A stretch of DNA of 64,000 bases from an uncultured Acidobacteriota bacterium (lineage in GTDB: Bacteria > Acidobacteriota > Blastocatellia > Pyrinomonadales > Pyrinomonadaceae), in the NCBI GenBank assembly GCA_937873515.1, contig CALMYB010000012.1, positions 1-64,000 of the forward strand, read 5' to 3'. The position numbers and the translations under genes were made by a program. Of this stretch, positions 34,499-44,083 are shown one piece after another. Below the pieces are notes generated by a model. That model worked only from the letters and a program-made list of their open reading frames with translations, searched no databases and was not told the DNA's origin. Position 1 is the stretch's first letter; each line of letters starts with the position of its first letter.

Positions 34499-34981
34499 TT
34501 ATTTGCCTTTCTTGAGCTGATTGTCGATGCCGGTGATGCCCGCCTGCTGGATCGTCTGGATGCAGGTCGTGAATTTCGCGGCAGGAACTTCGCCGGTAAC
34601 AGTAACCTTACCGTTTTCAACAGCGACCGCCGCTCCCGTGCAGCCTGCAGCCTTGAGAGCGTCATTGAGTTTTGCGGTCAGTGCCGGATCCGGAGCCGAA
34701 GGTGTCGCCACCGGAAGCGGTTTCATCGTAAGGTTATTCGTTACGCTCTTGATGCCTTCGACCGATTTGACCGAAGCCTCAGCCTTATTTTTAATTGTGA
34801 TATCGCCAACTTCGCCTGTGAGCGTTGCGACACCGTCTTTGACGACGGCGGTCACGCCTGTGATCTTATCCGCAGCAAGCTTATCGTTCACCGCCTTTGC
34901 GAGGTCGGCGTCCGATTTACCGCAAGCGCTCAGGAAAAGAGCGATGGCAAGAGTGAAAACTGTTAGAACTTTAATTTTCAT
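34499..34981 (-). CDS. BON-domain lipoprotein
   Basis: A 160-residue lipoprotein: the signal ends in lipobox LFLSACGKSD. Two BON-like repeats follow, one with VVKDGVATLTGEVGDITIKNKA and VEGIKSVTNNL, the other with VAVENGKVTVTGEVPAAKF and ITGIDNQL. BON domains bind phospholipid or support the envelope. ggaggaaaa precedes the ATG. First gene of a two-gene operon with the LysM protein. Confidence 0.88.
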   Translation of the reverse strand: MKIKVLTVFTLAIALFLSACGKSDADLAKAVNDKLAADKITGVTAVVKDGVATLTGEVGDITIKNKAEASVKSVEGIKSVTNNLTMKPLPVATPSAPDPALTAKLNDALKAAGCTGAAVAVENGKVTVTGEVPAAKFTTCIQTIQQAGITGIDNQLKKGK

Positions 34982-35186
34982 TTTTCCTCCAAATTAATTT
35001 GAATACGAAACGGCAGAAGTTTAGGCCGCAAACAAGCAAAGCCGAGTCTTCTGCAAAACGCGACAGAAGTCATCACCGCCGCTCCTGTCGGTTTGGCAAG
35101 CTTTCGATCATCCTGTACCAAGAATTGTGGGCAAAAATTCTCGAATTGGCAAGAGCTATTTTTGAGACCGGCATTTTTCCTACGGT

Positions 35187-35702
35187 TTAAGCAAACAACT
35201 CTTCGTGGATCTGCCGTGCAACATCGAACGACGTCAGATCCGGCCGCACGATGAAATGCCAGTCGGCAAGGCAGTAGGTTTTCTGCCTTTCGTTAAAGAG
35301 CTTTTCGGCAGCCGCTCGATCGCGGGCCAGCGGCCGTGTTTTTCGCGAGAATGCGATGTTCAGCCAGCAATGCTCAAAGCTCGCTTCAAGCCAAAGGGCC
35401 ATAAATCCGTATTTATGAAGAAGCTCGCGATTTCGCTCGATCGTCCACGTTCCGCCGCCGAGCGACAGTATCGGCACCGGCTCATTCTCGAGCAGATGTG
35501 CAAGGGCAGCGCTCTCGATCTCGCGGTAAGCAGGCTCGCCGTCAGCATCGAGAATGCTCGCGATCTGGCGGCCTTCACGATGCTCGATATAGCTGTCAAG
35601 ATCTACGCGTTGCTGTCCGGAAAGATTGGCCAGATGCCGAGCTACGCTCGACTTTCCGACCCCCATAAAGCCTGTCAGGGCAATGCGTTTCTGGCTGCTC
35701 AT
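35187..35702 (-). CDS. aroK: Shikimate kinase
   Basis: A 171-residue kinase phosphorylating shikimate at O3. P-loop GFMGVGKSSVARHLA, the shikimate-binding Asp in RVDLDSYIE, GGGTW (as LSLGGGTWTIERNR) and TRPLARDR are present. It follows aroA by 16 bp on the same strand, consecutive steps of the shikimate pathway. The fused aroD-aroE gene lies at 55658. Confidence 0.93.
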   Translation of the reverse strand: MSSQKRIALTGFMGVGKSSVARHLANLSGQQRVDLDSYIEHREGRQIASILDADGEPAYREIESAALAHLLENEPVPILSLGGGTWTIERNRELLHKYGFMALWLEASFEHCWLNIAFSRKTRPLARDRAAAEKLFNERQKTYCLADWHFIVRPDLTSFDVARQIHEELFA

Positions 35703-35718
35703 CGTTTTCGCTGTCGTA

Positions 35719-37005
35719 CTAGGTTACGACACTTCCGAGTGCATCGAAAAAGGACGGGAACGATATTTCACAGGCTTCGTGGCCGTTGATCGCGGTCTCG
35801 CCGTCAGCGAAAAGCCCCGCAACCGCAAACGCCATCGCGATGCGATGATCGCCAAAACTCTCGACGACCGCACCCTTCGGACGTCCTGGATGCACTCGAA
35901 ATCCATCGTCAAACTCGTCGACAGCAATATTCATCCGCCGCAAATTCCCGACAACGGCAGCGATACGATCCGTCTCTTTAACGCGAAGTTCGCTCGCATT
36001 TCGTATCTCGATCCCGTTCGGGAGCTGCGTACCGAAGACGGCAAGGATCGGTATTTCGTCGATTATGTTCGGTATCAGCGGACCGGCAAGAAGCGAAAGT
36101 TCCTGCTCACCGATGCCGCCTTCTATGACCAGATCGCCGACAGGTTCTCCGGAAGCCTCACGCTCGTTCTTTACCTGAACCTTCACGCCGCACCGTTCAA
36201 GCACGGAAAGCACGCCCTTTCGCGTAGGGTTTAGACCGACGTTTGGCAGTATGAGTTCTGAGCCTTTCAAGCACGCCGCGCCAACCAACATGAACGCCGC
36301 CGACGAGATGTCCGCAGGCACGGAAATATCACGGGCGGTGAGTTCGGAGGCGCCGTCCACCGAAATATGCCGCGCATTATCGCGAATTTCGACGGCGAGA
36401 TCGGCGCCGAGCCATTTGAGCATACGCTCGGTGTGGTCGCGTGTTTCGACCGGTTCGACGACGGTTGTCTTTCCGTCTGCGTAAAGCCCCGCCAGCAAGA
36501 TGCACGATTTCACCTGTGCCGAGGCGACCTCGAGCCTCACCACAGCGGCGTTTAACGCACCTCCTGCGATCTTGACCGGCAACATGCCGTCGGAGGTATC
36601 GATCTCGGCCCCGAGTGCCTTCAGCGGCCTCGTAACGCGGCTCATCGGGCGTTTTGACAGCGATTCATCTCCAATGAGCGTTGTCTGGAACGTCTGCCCC
36701 GCCAGAAGGCCTGTGATGAGACGCGCGGTCGTGCCGCTGTTGCCGCAGTCAAGCGGCTCGCGTGCGGCGCGAAGGCCGTGCTTTCCAGCTCCGATGATCT
36801 CAACCGTCGTGCCGGTCCGATGAACTGCAATGCCAAGCTGCTGCATGCAGGCAAGCGTCGAGAGACAGTCCTCGGCCGTCAGGAAGTTCTCTACTCGGGA
36901 AGTGCCGTTCGCTATTGAAGCGAGCATTGCAGCACGGTGCGAGATCGACTTGTCGCCCGGCAGGGCGAGGCTTCCGCGGAGGGCATTTGCGGGCGATAGC
37001 TTCAT
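35719..37005 (-). CDS. aroA: 3-phosphoshikimate 1-carboxyvinyltransferase (EPSP synthase)
   Basis: A 428-residue enzyme joining shikimate-3-phosphate and phosphoenolpyruvate. LPGDKSISHRAAMLA at the N-terminus, the LDCGNSGTTARLITG motif, SLSKRPMSR, and late RVKETDRIAAV and FGDHRIAMAFAVAGL are all conserved. The start at 37005 (MKLSPANALRGSLALPGDK) fits the family; longer starts at 37029 (ATG) and 37053 (TTG) are less likely and overlap the probable divergent promoter region. Operon with aroK. Confidence 0.94.
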   Translation of the reverse strand: MKLSPANALRGSLALPGDKSISHRAAMLASIANGTSRVENFLTAEDCLSTLACMQQLGIAVHRTGTTVEIIGAGKHGLRAAREPLDCGNSGTTARLITGLLAGQTFQTTLIGDESLSKRPMSRVTRPLKALGAEIDTSDGMLPVKIAGGALNAAVVRLEVASAQVKSCILLAGLYADGKTTVVEPVETRDHTERMLKWLGADLAVEIRDNARHISVDGASELTARDISVPADISSAAFMLVGAACLKGSELILPNVGLNPTRKGVLSVLERCGVKVQVKNEREASGEPVGDLVIEGGIGEQELSLLAGPLIPNIIDEIPILAVFGTQLPNGIEIRNASELRVKETDRIAAVVGNLRRMNIAVDEFDDGFRVHPGRPKGAVVESFGDHRIAMAFAVAGLFADGETAINGHEACEISFPSFFDALGSVVT

Positions 37006-37085
37006 TTGGATTTCGGTGTCCCTGTCCATCAGTCTTGACACAAACCTTAACAAATCGCTAACTTACTCTAAAACCTGTCTTTTTT

Positions 37086-37493
37086 GTGAATACGCAAGAG
37101 ATAAAATTACCAAGCCGGATCGAGTCCGTTGACGCTGCAGCGGAAGCGGCGGATGATTTTGCCAAAAAATGCGGCTGCGGCGACGAATGTGTCTATGCGC
37201 TTGATCTCGCGATCCGCGAATCGGTGGCGAACGCGGTCAAGCACGGTAACAAGTTCGATGAAACAAAGGATGTCGAGATCAGTTTCGAAGAATTCGACAA
37301 TGTTATCGAAATAAGGGTCCGTGACTTCGGCACAGGATTTTCGGTAGCGGACGTGCCGGACCCGACCGACCCCGAGAACCTCCTGAAATCCAACGGACGC
37401 GGGATACTGTTCATGAACTCGTTCATGGATGAGGTCAAATGGGAGAATCCGCCGGGCGGCGGCCTGCGGGTGAAAATGCGCAAAAAACTCTGA
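37086..37493 (+). CDS. RsbW-like anti-sigma factor/serine kinase
   Basis: A 135-residue GHKL-fold ATPase of the anti-sigma serine/threonine kinase group. The N box is [16 protein letters not shown], then [10 protein letters not shown] and [13 protein letters not shown] (G boxes). It starts with GTG. Immediately downstream is a STAS protein, its probable partner in a partner-switching switch. No sigma factor gene is adjacent, so the target is unknown. Confidence 0.88.
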   Translation: MNTQEIKLPSRIESVDAAAEAADDFAKKCGCGDECVYALDLAIRESVANAVKHGNKFDETKDVEISFEEFDNVIEIRVRDFGTGFSVADVPDPTDPENLLKSNGRGILFMNSFMDEVKWENPPGGGLRVKMRKKL

Positions 37494-37566
37494 GCCAGCT
37501 TGGCAGAATCGCGGATGTTGTTCTAAAATCGGCATTTCGCATCTAAATTTTTTTTGGGAGAATATA

Positions 37567-37914
37567 ATGTCGGATATCACAATCACTGAACGGCAGGCGG
37601 GCGATGTAACGATCCTTGACCTCGATGGCAAGGTTACTATCGGTGAGGGCAGCGTTGCCCTTCGTACGGCCATTCGCCGTGTCCTCGGCGAAGGAAAGAA
37701 TAAGATCCTATTGAACCTCGGCGGCGTCGGCTATATCGATTCGAGCGGTATCGGCGAACTCGTTTCGAGCTTTACGGCCGTCAATAAAGAGGGCGGAACG
37801 CTCAAGCTCTTGAACTTGACACAGAAGATCCAGGATCTCCTTGCGATCACAAAGCTGCTTACCGTTTTTGACGTTTACGAGGACGAGGCGGCGGCGCTTG
37901 CAAGCTACAACTAA
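37567..37914 (+). CDS. STAS anti-sigma factor antagonist (RsbV-like)
   Basis: A 115-residue STAS protein. The phosphorylatable Ser is in [18 protein letters not shown], preceded by [16 protein letters not shown]. By family knowledge, phosphorylation by the upstream RsbW-like kinase would release the kinase to bind its sigma factor. ttgggag precedes the ATG. A strong terminator follows, so the pair is a complete transcript. Confidence 0.9.
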   Translation: MSDITITERQAGDVTILDLDGKVTIGEGSVALRTAIRRVLGEGKNKILLNLGGVGYIDSSGIGELVSSFTAVNKEGGTLKLLNLTQKIQDLLAITKLLTVFDVYEDEAAALASYN

Positions 37915-37962
37915 GAGCATCGCTCGTTCTTTTGTGGGCGAAGCCTACTTTTAGGTTACACG

Positions 37963-38018
37963 AAGAGTTCGTTTACGCTGTATGATCACTAGGCGTAAAA
38001 CGAACTCTTGTCTTTTTG
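37963..38018 (+). terminator. Rho-independent terminator
   Basis: aagagttcgtttacgc (37963-37978) pairs with gcgtaaaacgaactctt (37993-38009), followed by gtctttttg. It ends the RsbW/RsbV-like transcript. Confidence 0.88.
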
Positions 38019-38079
38019 TCCTTCACGTCCGGCAGCGAAGGCAAGCATCTTTTGACGGCGGCGATTCATCTCTTTCTCA

Positions 38080-39861
38080 ATGCGTTTCTTCTTGGCTTTA
38101 GGCACAATTCTACTTTTTTCGGCCGCCGTCTTCGGACAGGCGAATGCTCGATTCGATCTGAACGATTACGGCGTCTCGGTCGAACCTGACAAGCGCGTCA
38201 TGGTCGTCCTCGCGGCGTTGAATTCCGCCCAGGTGTCGGATGCGAACGGCCAGCACGGGGCTATCGACGTGCAGTTATCGCCGGCGGGCACAATGTTTCG
38301 CGAGCGTCTGGAATCTGACCTTGCGCAGATGCCGCCCGACCTGCGAGCCCGGCTGACGCAGTTCGTTGCGACCTATAAGAAGAATCATCCGAAGGAAACG
38401 ACCCAGGAGATGCTGACGGCCTTCGTTTCGATGGCCTACGCCCTGACGCCCGCTCCTGAGTTCGGTGACCCGATCATTACGTCCGACTTGCCCGGAGCTT
38501 TGCTCGACGTGCTCGATTTTGCGCCGCTCGTACGCGACTTTTACCGTCGATCGGGCATTGCGGGGAATCTCGACGAATACGCCAAGCTTTATAAAGCCGA
38601 GGCCGCCAAGGAACTTCAGCCTTCGACTCGCGACCTTATCACGGACGCACTCGATTATCTCCACACTAAGCCAAGGTTGACCGTCATCGAGAAGATCAAA
38701 ACGGAAACGACCACTGCGAAAGGCAGGAAGACCGGCCTTCAGAAGATCTCGACCCGCGAGCACGAACGCCGTTTCGTCGTCGTTCCCGAAATGCTTGCTC
38801 CGCAGCAAGCGATAAATTTCATCAATGTTCGAGACAGCTACTATGTCGTCGTAAGCCCGGACAAGGAACTGACGGACACGGATGCGAATCGTGCATTCCT
38901 TCAGTTCGTTTTTGACCCGATGCTCTTTGATCATTCCAAGGAGATCAACGACATAAAAGACGGCATCAAGACACTCCTCGATGAGCAAAGGAAGGTGAAC
39001 GCGGACGTCTCGCCCGACGTTTTTCTGACCGTTTCGCGGTCGATCGTTGCCGCAGCCGAAGCCCGCGAAAAAGAGTTTCGGAACGTGAATTTTGCGGTAA
39101 ACGACGCTCGAAAGAAGCTTCAGGACGCGTCCACGCCGGCCGAGAAAGAAAAGATCACGGCTGACCTTGAAAAATATCGAGGTGAACAGGCCGATGAGAC
39201 CGCGCGTATGCTTTCAGAAGCTTACGAACGCGGTGCCGTGATGGCATTTTACTTTAACGAACAGTTAAGGGGCACGGAAGATACCGGCTTTGATATCGCC
39301 GGATCGATCAAGGAAATGCTGCTCGGCTTTGATGCTGCAAAGGAGAAGAACAGGCTTGCGGAGAATGCTGCTGCCCGTAAACGTGCCGAAGCCCTTCGCG
39401 CCACGCGCAAGGTAAATGTTCAGGACGTTGCGGCAGAAAATCCGATGATCGCCCGTCTGCTCGATGTTCAGAAGATGGTCGCGGCAAAGGACTATCAAAA
39501 GGCGGAGGCCGAGCTCAAAGCGATGCTCGGCAATGAGCAGTTCGACGCACGTGTTTACTACAACCTCGGACGCGTCGCCGGCCTTGAGGCCGCTGCCGCA
39601 GACGATCCGCAGGTCCGCGATGCAAAACTCAAAGAGGCAAAAGATCAGTACGTACGCGTTCTCAATCAAAAGAACGCCGCTGAGGATAAGGCCCTTTTCT
39701 CCCTTACCTACGTCGCTCTCGGCCGCATCTATGAATTCTTTGCCGATAATGAAATGGCGGCGAAACTCTACGATGTTGCCATCAGGATCGGCGACGTTTC
39801 AGGCGGCGATTTCAAGGAAGCTGTCGCAGGGAAGGCCCGCGTCCTTAAGGCCGGTCAGTGA
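38080..39861 (+). CDS. Large secreted protein with C-terminal TPR-like helices
   Basis: A 593-residue protein of unrecognised family. Residues 1-20 are a signal peptide (LALGTILLFSAAVFGQ). The middle is charged and mostly helical (residues about 330-430 likely coiled-coil, EKEKITADLEKYRGEQAD). The C-terminal 120 residues look like three TPR units (AAKDYQKAEAELKAML, VYYNLGRVAGLEAAA, SLTYVALGRIYEFFADNEMA). It probably works as a periplasmic scaffold. It overlaps the era start by one base, so era is coupled to it. Confidence 0.75.
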   Translation: MRFFLALGTILLFSAAVFGQANARFDLNDYGVSVEPDKRVMVVLAALNSAQVSDANGQHGAIDVQLSPAGTMFRERLESDLAQMPPDLRARLTQFVATYKKNHPKETTQEMLTAFVSMAYALTPAPEFGDPIITSDLPGALLDVLDFAPLVRDFYRRSGIAGNLDEYAKLYKAEAAKELQPSTRDLITDALDYLHTKPRLTVIEKIKTETTTAKGRKTGLQKISTREHERRFVVVPEMLAPQQAINFINVRDSYYVVVSPDKELTDTDANRAFLQFVFDPMLFDHSKEINDIKDGIKTLLDEQRKVNADVSPDVFLTVSRSIVAAAEAREKEFRNVNFAVNDARKKLQDASTPAEKEKITADLEKYRGEQADETARMLSEAYERGAVMAFYFNEQLRGTEDTGFDIAGSIKEMLLGFDAAKEKNRLAENAAARKRAEALRATRKVNVQDVAAENPMIARLLDVQKMVAAKDYQKAEAELKAMLGNEQFDARVYYNLGRVAGLEAAAADDPQVRDAKLKEAKDQYVRVLNQKNAAEDKALFSLTYVALGRIYEFFADNEMAAKLYDVAIRIGDVSGGDFKEAVAGKARVLKAGQ

Positions 39862-40760
39862 TGAGTGAAGAATTTCGCAGCGGCTATGCCGCTCTCATCG
39901 GCCGTCCGAATGCGGGCAAATCCACGCTCCTGAACCGGCTCGTCGGCGAGAAGATCGCCGCCGTCTCGAATAAGCCTCAAACCACCCGTCACCGAATAAA
40001 AGGCGTCGTAACGCTTCCCGAAGGCCAGATCGTATTCATCGACACGCCGGGCGTCCACAAGCCTGGCCACCTCTTGAACCGGAGAATGATGGCGGCCGTT
40101 CACGACGCGATCCTTTCGGTCGATGTGGTAGTTTTGATGCGCGATGCGAGCGTCTCGACGGGCAATGGCGACCGTTTTGTTCTCGACCTCGTAAAACGAA
40201 GCGAAAAACCTGCGGTTCTCATCCTTAACAAGATCGACAAGGTGCGCGAGAAAGGCGAACTTCTGCCGCTCATCGATATGTATCGAAATGAGTACGATTT
40301 TGCCGAGATCGTGCCAGTTTCGGCCTTAAAGGGCGATGCTGTCGAGACGATGCTGCATTCGGTCGTTAAGTATCTTCCTGTCGGCGAAGCCATCTTTTCC
40401 GCGGACGAACTTACCGACGAATCGGTTCGTACCATCGCAGCCGAAATGGTCCGCGAGAAGATCCTTCGCTCGACGGGCGAGGAGATCCCGTACGTGACGG
40501 CGGTCGTTACCGAGGTCTTTGACGAGGAAACGAATCCCGAACTCGTTACGATCTACTGCGCGATCTACGTCGAGCGTGCATCGCAAAAGAAGATCATCAT
40601 CGGTAAGCAAGGGGCTCGCATTCGCGAGATCGGAACGGCGGCCCGTGAGGACATCGAGAAGTTGCTTGGAAAGAAGGTCTTTCTAAAACTTTTCGTAAAG
40701 GTCGTCGAAGATTGGCGAAACCGCGGCCGCGAGCTCGATGAGATCGGAGTAAGAGAATAG
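39861..40760 (+). CDS. era: GTPase Era
   Basis: A 299-residue GTPase needed for 30S ribosome assembly; it binds 16S rRNA near its 3' end. G1 GRPNAGKSTLLNRL, G3 DTPGVHKPGH and G4 LNKIDKV are intact, and the C-terminal KH domain is present (IIIGKQGARIREIGTAAR). ATG at 39861 overlaps the upstream stop (TGATG); an in-frame GTG precedes it. prmA follows 2 bp later. Confidence 0.95.
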   Translation: MSEEFRSGYAALIGRPNAGKSTLLNRLVGEKIAAVSNKPQTTRHRIKGVVTLPEGQIVFIDTPGVHKPGHLLNRRMMAAVHDAILSVDVVVLMRDASVSTGNGDRFVLDLVKRSEKPAVLILNKIDKVREKGELLPLIDMYRNEYDFAEIVPVSALKGDAVETMLHSVVKYLPVGEAIFSADELTDESVRTIAAEMVREKILRSTGEEIPYVTAVVTEVFDEETNPELVTIYCAIYVERASQKKIIIGKQGARIREIGTAAREDIEKLLGKKVFLKLFVKVVEDWRNRGRELDEIGVRE

Positions 40761-40762
40761 TG

Positions 40763-41626
40763 ATGACTGAGAAGTGGTTCGCCGCAGATATTACGCTTCC
40801 GTTCGAGGCCGCAGCGGCTGCAGAAGCGGTATTCGATCTGATGGAAGCCGATGGGGTCGAAACGGATCTTTTACGCAAAAAGGCGGGCGATCTTGTCACC
40901 GTCACGGGCATCTTTTCCGAATTGCCCGATCAAGGCCTGCTAGAAGAAACCGCACGCAATACGTTAGCGATCTACGACCGGAATGTTCCGTTCGAGACCG
41001 CGATCCGCGAGATCTTTCCGGAAGATTGGCTTGCTGAATGGAAGCGTCACTGGAAGCCGACCGAGATCGGCCGTTTTCTTATTGCGCCGCCGTGGATCGA
41101 CGTCGAAGGCCAGGAAAAGATCGTCATTCTCATCGAGCCGAAAATGGCATTCGGCACCGGGACTCACGAGACTACGCGCCTTTGTCTAAAGGTACTGAGC
41201 GAAGAGGGAATTGCGGGCGGCGGCTTTCTTGATGTCGGGACAGGCACAGGAATATTGTCGATCGCGGCGGCGATGATCACGGACGCAGGCTGTCCGATAT
41301 ACGGTTGCGACACCGATTCTGATTCGATAATCGCGGCCCGCGAAAATGCAGAACAGAACGGCGTCGCCGAACGCATCGTGTTCGAGGCGGGCGAACTTCC
41401 TGCCGATTCACCGAAGTACGGAACTGTCGCCGCGAACGTAACGCTCGATGTGATCTTGCCGATGCTTGATCTTCTGATCGAAAAAGCCGAGAAGAAGCTC
41501 ATCTTGTCCGGCATCCTGAAAACGCAGGAGCGAGAGATCGTCGAAGCTCTTGCGGACCGCGATCTTCAAACCCCTCGAATCCACACCGACGGCGAATGGA
41601 TCGCCGTTGTCATCGACATTCACTGA
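40763..41626 (+). CDS. prmA: Ribosomal protein L11 methyltransferase
   Basis: A 287-residue SAM methyltransferase that modifies ribosomal protein L11. The family core EPKMAFGTGTHETTRLCL, the SAM motif FLDVGTGTGILSIAAA and the late VAANVTLDVILPML are clear. The start ATG at 40763 lies 2 bp after the era stop. Its end overlaps the convergent YCF48-like gene by 7 bp. Confidence 0.94.
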   Translation: MTEKWFAADITLPFEAAAAAEAVFDLMEADGVETDLLRKKAGDLVTVTGIFSELPDQGLLEETARNTLAIYDRNVPFETAIREIFPEDWLAEWKRHWKPTEIGRFLIAPPWIDVEGQEKIVILIEPKMAFGTGTHETTRLCLKVLSEEGIAGGGFLDVGTGTGILSIAAAMITDAGCPIYGCDTDSDSIIAARENAEQNGVAERIVFEAGELPADSPKYGTVAANVTLDVILPMLDLLIEKAEKKLILSGILKTQEREIVEALADRDLQTPRIHTDGEWIAVVIDIH

Positions 41627-43608
41627 TCTTTCTTTGGCGGCAGGGCGGCAGGGATGTCGCCGTCATCTGTCAGCGTGATCGCAGGTTTTCGCGGCTTTGC
41701 GTCGAGCCGGGGACGCGTGCGAAGCGTCGGCGGCAGCTTCGCTGGAGCATAGCTGCCGGCGGCGAGCGGTTCGACGCGCTTCAGGATCATTCCGCCGCGG
41801 CCCACTGCCCAAACATTCGTGCCGCCGCGATAAACTATCGCCTGAAGCAATTTTCCCGTAAAGCTTGGTGTCGTTGACCAGTTTTCACCGGCATTGTCCG
41901 TGATGACGACCGTGCCGAGTTCGCCGACCGCGACGGCACTTTTTTCATTGAAATAAGTTACCGCAAAAAGGCTGTTCGACGTTGGCGATTCCTGATCTTT
42001 CCACGTCCTGCCGCCGTCGTCGGTGCGAAGGATCATGCCGTTCTCGCCGACCGCGAATCCCGATCTGTCGCCATAAAAACTGACTGAATAGAGATTCTCA
42101 CGCACATTCGTTACAGCTTTTTGCCACGAGACGCCCCCGTCAGCGGTCGTCACGACGACGCCTCGGTCGCCGACCGCGATCCCGCGTTCTTCATCGAAGA
42201 ATTTTACATCCTCGAGCCAAAGACGCGTGCCCGATTCCTGCTGCTCCCAATAGGCTCCGGCGGAATCCGTTCGCAGGATCATTCCATTCTCACCGACCGC
42301 AAACCCCGTCTTCTCGGTGACGAAATAGACGCTCGTGAGGTCTTGCGTTACGTGCGTCTCGCCTTTGCCCCAGCTTGCTCCGCCGTTGATCGTGCGTAGG
42401 ATCGTGCCGTCATCACCGGCGATCCAGCCGCGTTGCCCGTCGTAGAATGCGACGGAATTTAGATTGACATTAGTTTCCGAATAAGCCGGCAGCCAGTCGC
42501 GGCCCGCATTGTTCGTGAGCCAGATCCGGCCGCGTGAACCAACCGCGATGCCGATGTCGTTGGTTTGAAAGGCGACATCATTTACATCTTCCCGGCCGCC
42601 TTCGCTGAGTCGCTGCCAGCTGTAGCCGCGATCGTCCGTGCGGAGGATAAGGCCGTTATCGCCGACCGCCCAGCCGGTAAGATCGTCAGCGAAGAACGCA
42701 TCGACAATTCTCGGACTGGTGCGAACTGCGAACGGTACCCACGTGACGCCTCCGTCGCCAGTGAGCCAGATGGTCCCGTTCGCATCCGAGATAACGCCTT
42801 GTGAACTCTTCGGAGCGAAGGCTGCCGCAAGGAGATCGGCCTTTGTGAAAATATCAACGCGCCGCCACGTCTCTCCTTGATCCACGCTGCGTTCTACGCA
42901 GCCGCCGTATCCCGCCGCAAGGATCGTCCCATTTTGTAGAAGTGACGTACTCGAGACGATCGTTCCGTCGCAGTGCGTGCTCGCCGTCCAAGTTTCGCCG
43001 CCGTCTTCGGTCAGCAGAAGGATCCCGGCCGTGCCGGATGCCGCGGCTTTAAGCGGGTCAAGTGCTGTAACCTTCAGGAGGTGCGAGTTCACTCCGGACG
43101 TAAGGGTGCGCCAAGCGGCGCCGCCATCGACGGTCTTGAGCAGAGACCCGTTCGAGCCGGTTATGTAGCCGGTTTTTGCGTCCGGTGCGAAGGTAAGGCT
43201 ATAGAAATGTTCGCGGACGCCGCTCGCGACGGCCTGCCATTTTTTCCCGCCGTCAGTGGAGCGAATGATCGTTCCGCGAGCGCCGACGGCAAGGGCATTT
43301 TCCTTATCCAGCAAATAGACCGCCGACAGAGCGACTTTTGTCGGAGAATCCATCTTTTCCCAACGAAAGCCGCCGTCCGTAGTTCGCAGTATCGTGCCGT
43401 CCGAACCGACCGCAAGCCCTCGGAGTTTATCCTTCGCAAAGTGAATGCCGTAGAGCGGGTTCCCCTGGGGCAGTGGATTCTGCCACAGCCAGCCATTCGA
43501 GACAGCCTGCGGGAATACGCTAGTGGTAAACACAAGAAGGGCGAGGCCGCTTAGAAAGGATGCGGTTCGCTTTGCGGGCTTGTGAATGGAGATCTTGCGT
43601 AACTTCAG
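41620..43608 (-). CDS. Secreted YCF48/BNR-repeat beta-propeller protein
   Basis: A protein of about 662 residues built of repeated propeller units such as GLAVGSDGTILRTTDGGFRW and GWAVGDNGLILRTDDRGYSW, ten or more of them, as in YCF48/Hcf136 photosystem assembly factors and sialidase-like BNR proteins. The first ordinary start is GTG at 43533, which would remove the signal peptide. In-frame codons upstream to a CTG at 43608 encode KLRKISIHKPAKR, a hydrophobic stretch and SVFPQA, a convincing signal peptide, with aggacc 9 nt before CTG. I therefore propose the non-canonical start. It follows RNase HI by 16 bp. Confidence 0.8.
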   Translation of the reverse strand: MKLRKISIHKPAKRTASFLSGLALLVFTTSVFPQAVSNGWLWQNPLPQGNPLYGIHFAKDKLRGLAVGSDGTILRTTDGGFRWEKMDSPTKVALSAVYLLDKENALAVGARGTIIRSTDGGKKWQAVASGVREHFYSLTFAPDAKTGYITGSNGSLLKTVDGGAAWRTLTSGVNSHLLKVTALDPLKAAASGTAGILLLTEDGGETWTASTHCDGTIVSSTSLLQNGTILAAGYGGCVERSVDQGETWRRVDIFTKADLLAAAFAPKSSQGVISDANGTIWLTGDGGVTWVPFAVRTSPRIVDAFFADDLTGWAVGDNGLILRTDDRGYSWQRLSEGGREDVNDVAFQTNDIGIAVGSRGRIWLTNNAGRDWLPAYSETNVNLNSVAFYDGQRGWIAGDDGTILRTINGGASWGKGETHVTQDLTSVYFVTEKTGFAVGENGMILRTDSAGAYWEQQESGTRLWLEDVKFFDEERGIAVGDRGVVVTTADGGVSWQKAVTNVRENLYSVSFYGDRSGFAVGENGMILRTDDGGRTWKDQESPTSNSLFAVTYFNEKSAVAVGELGTVVITDNAGENWSTTPSFTGKLLQAIVYRGGTNVWAVGRGGMILKRVEPLAAGSYAPAKLPPTLRTRPRLDAKPRKPAITLTDDGDIPAALPPKKDQ

Positions 43609-43624
43609 AAATTAAGGTCCTACA

Positions 43625-44083
43625 TCAAAGCTCGACCGTGCCAAGGTCAACAACAGCGTCCGACAAAAGGTCAGGATCGACGTGCCCGGCCGACGCGATC
43701 TTCCGAGCGGCCTTGTCTGCTGCTTCCTGCACCGCGTGGCCGCTGTGGCCCTTGATCCAATTCCACTCGACGACGTGCCGCTCAGCGGCCTTGTCCAGGC
43801 GCGACCACCAATCATGATTCGTTTTCCGCCGAAAGCTGCCCGTCATCGTTTCGACGACATATCGCGAGTCACTGAAAAGGCGTACGCGGCAAGGTTCCTT
43901 AAGTTCTTCAAGCCCGAGGGCGGCCGCTGCGATCTCAGCTTGCTGATTCGTCGCACGGCCAAGAAATCTTCCGACGCCTTTCCAAAGGCCGCGAAAACCG
44001 AGAAGCGCCACCGCAGCGGCACGAGGTTCACCTTTGCCGTTTCCGAGGCTTGAGCCGTCGCACACGATCGTTACATCTTTCAT
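43625..44083 (-). CDS. rnhA: Ribonuclease HI
   Basis: A 152-residue nuclease cleaving RNA in RNA-DNA hybrids. Catalytic residues fit the DEDD pattern: Asp in IVCDGSSLGN, Glu in QQAEIAAAALGLEEL, Asp in RLFSDSRYVVE, His in WIKGHSGH and Asp in EAADKAARK. Its start overlaps the stop of the SbcC-like gene by 4 bp (ATGA), so it is coupled to a DNA repair ATPase. The YCF48-like gene follows. Confidence 0.92.
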   Translation of the reverse strand: MKDVTIVCDGSSLGNGKGEPRAAAVALLGFRGLWKGVGRFLGRATNQQAEIAAAALGLEELKEPCRVRLFSDSRYVVETMTGSFRRKTNHDWWSRLDKAAERHVVEWNWIKGHSGHAVQEAADKAARKIASAGHVDPDLLSDAVVDLGTVEL

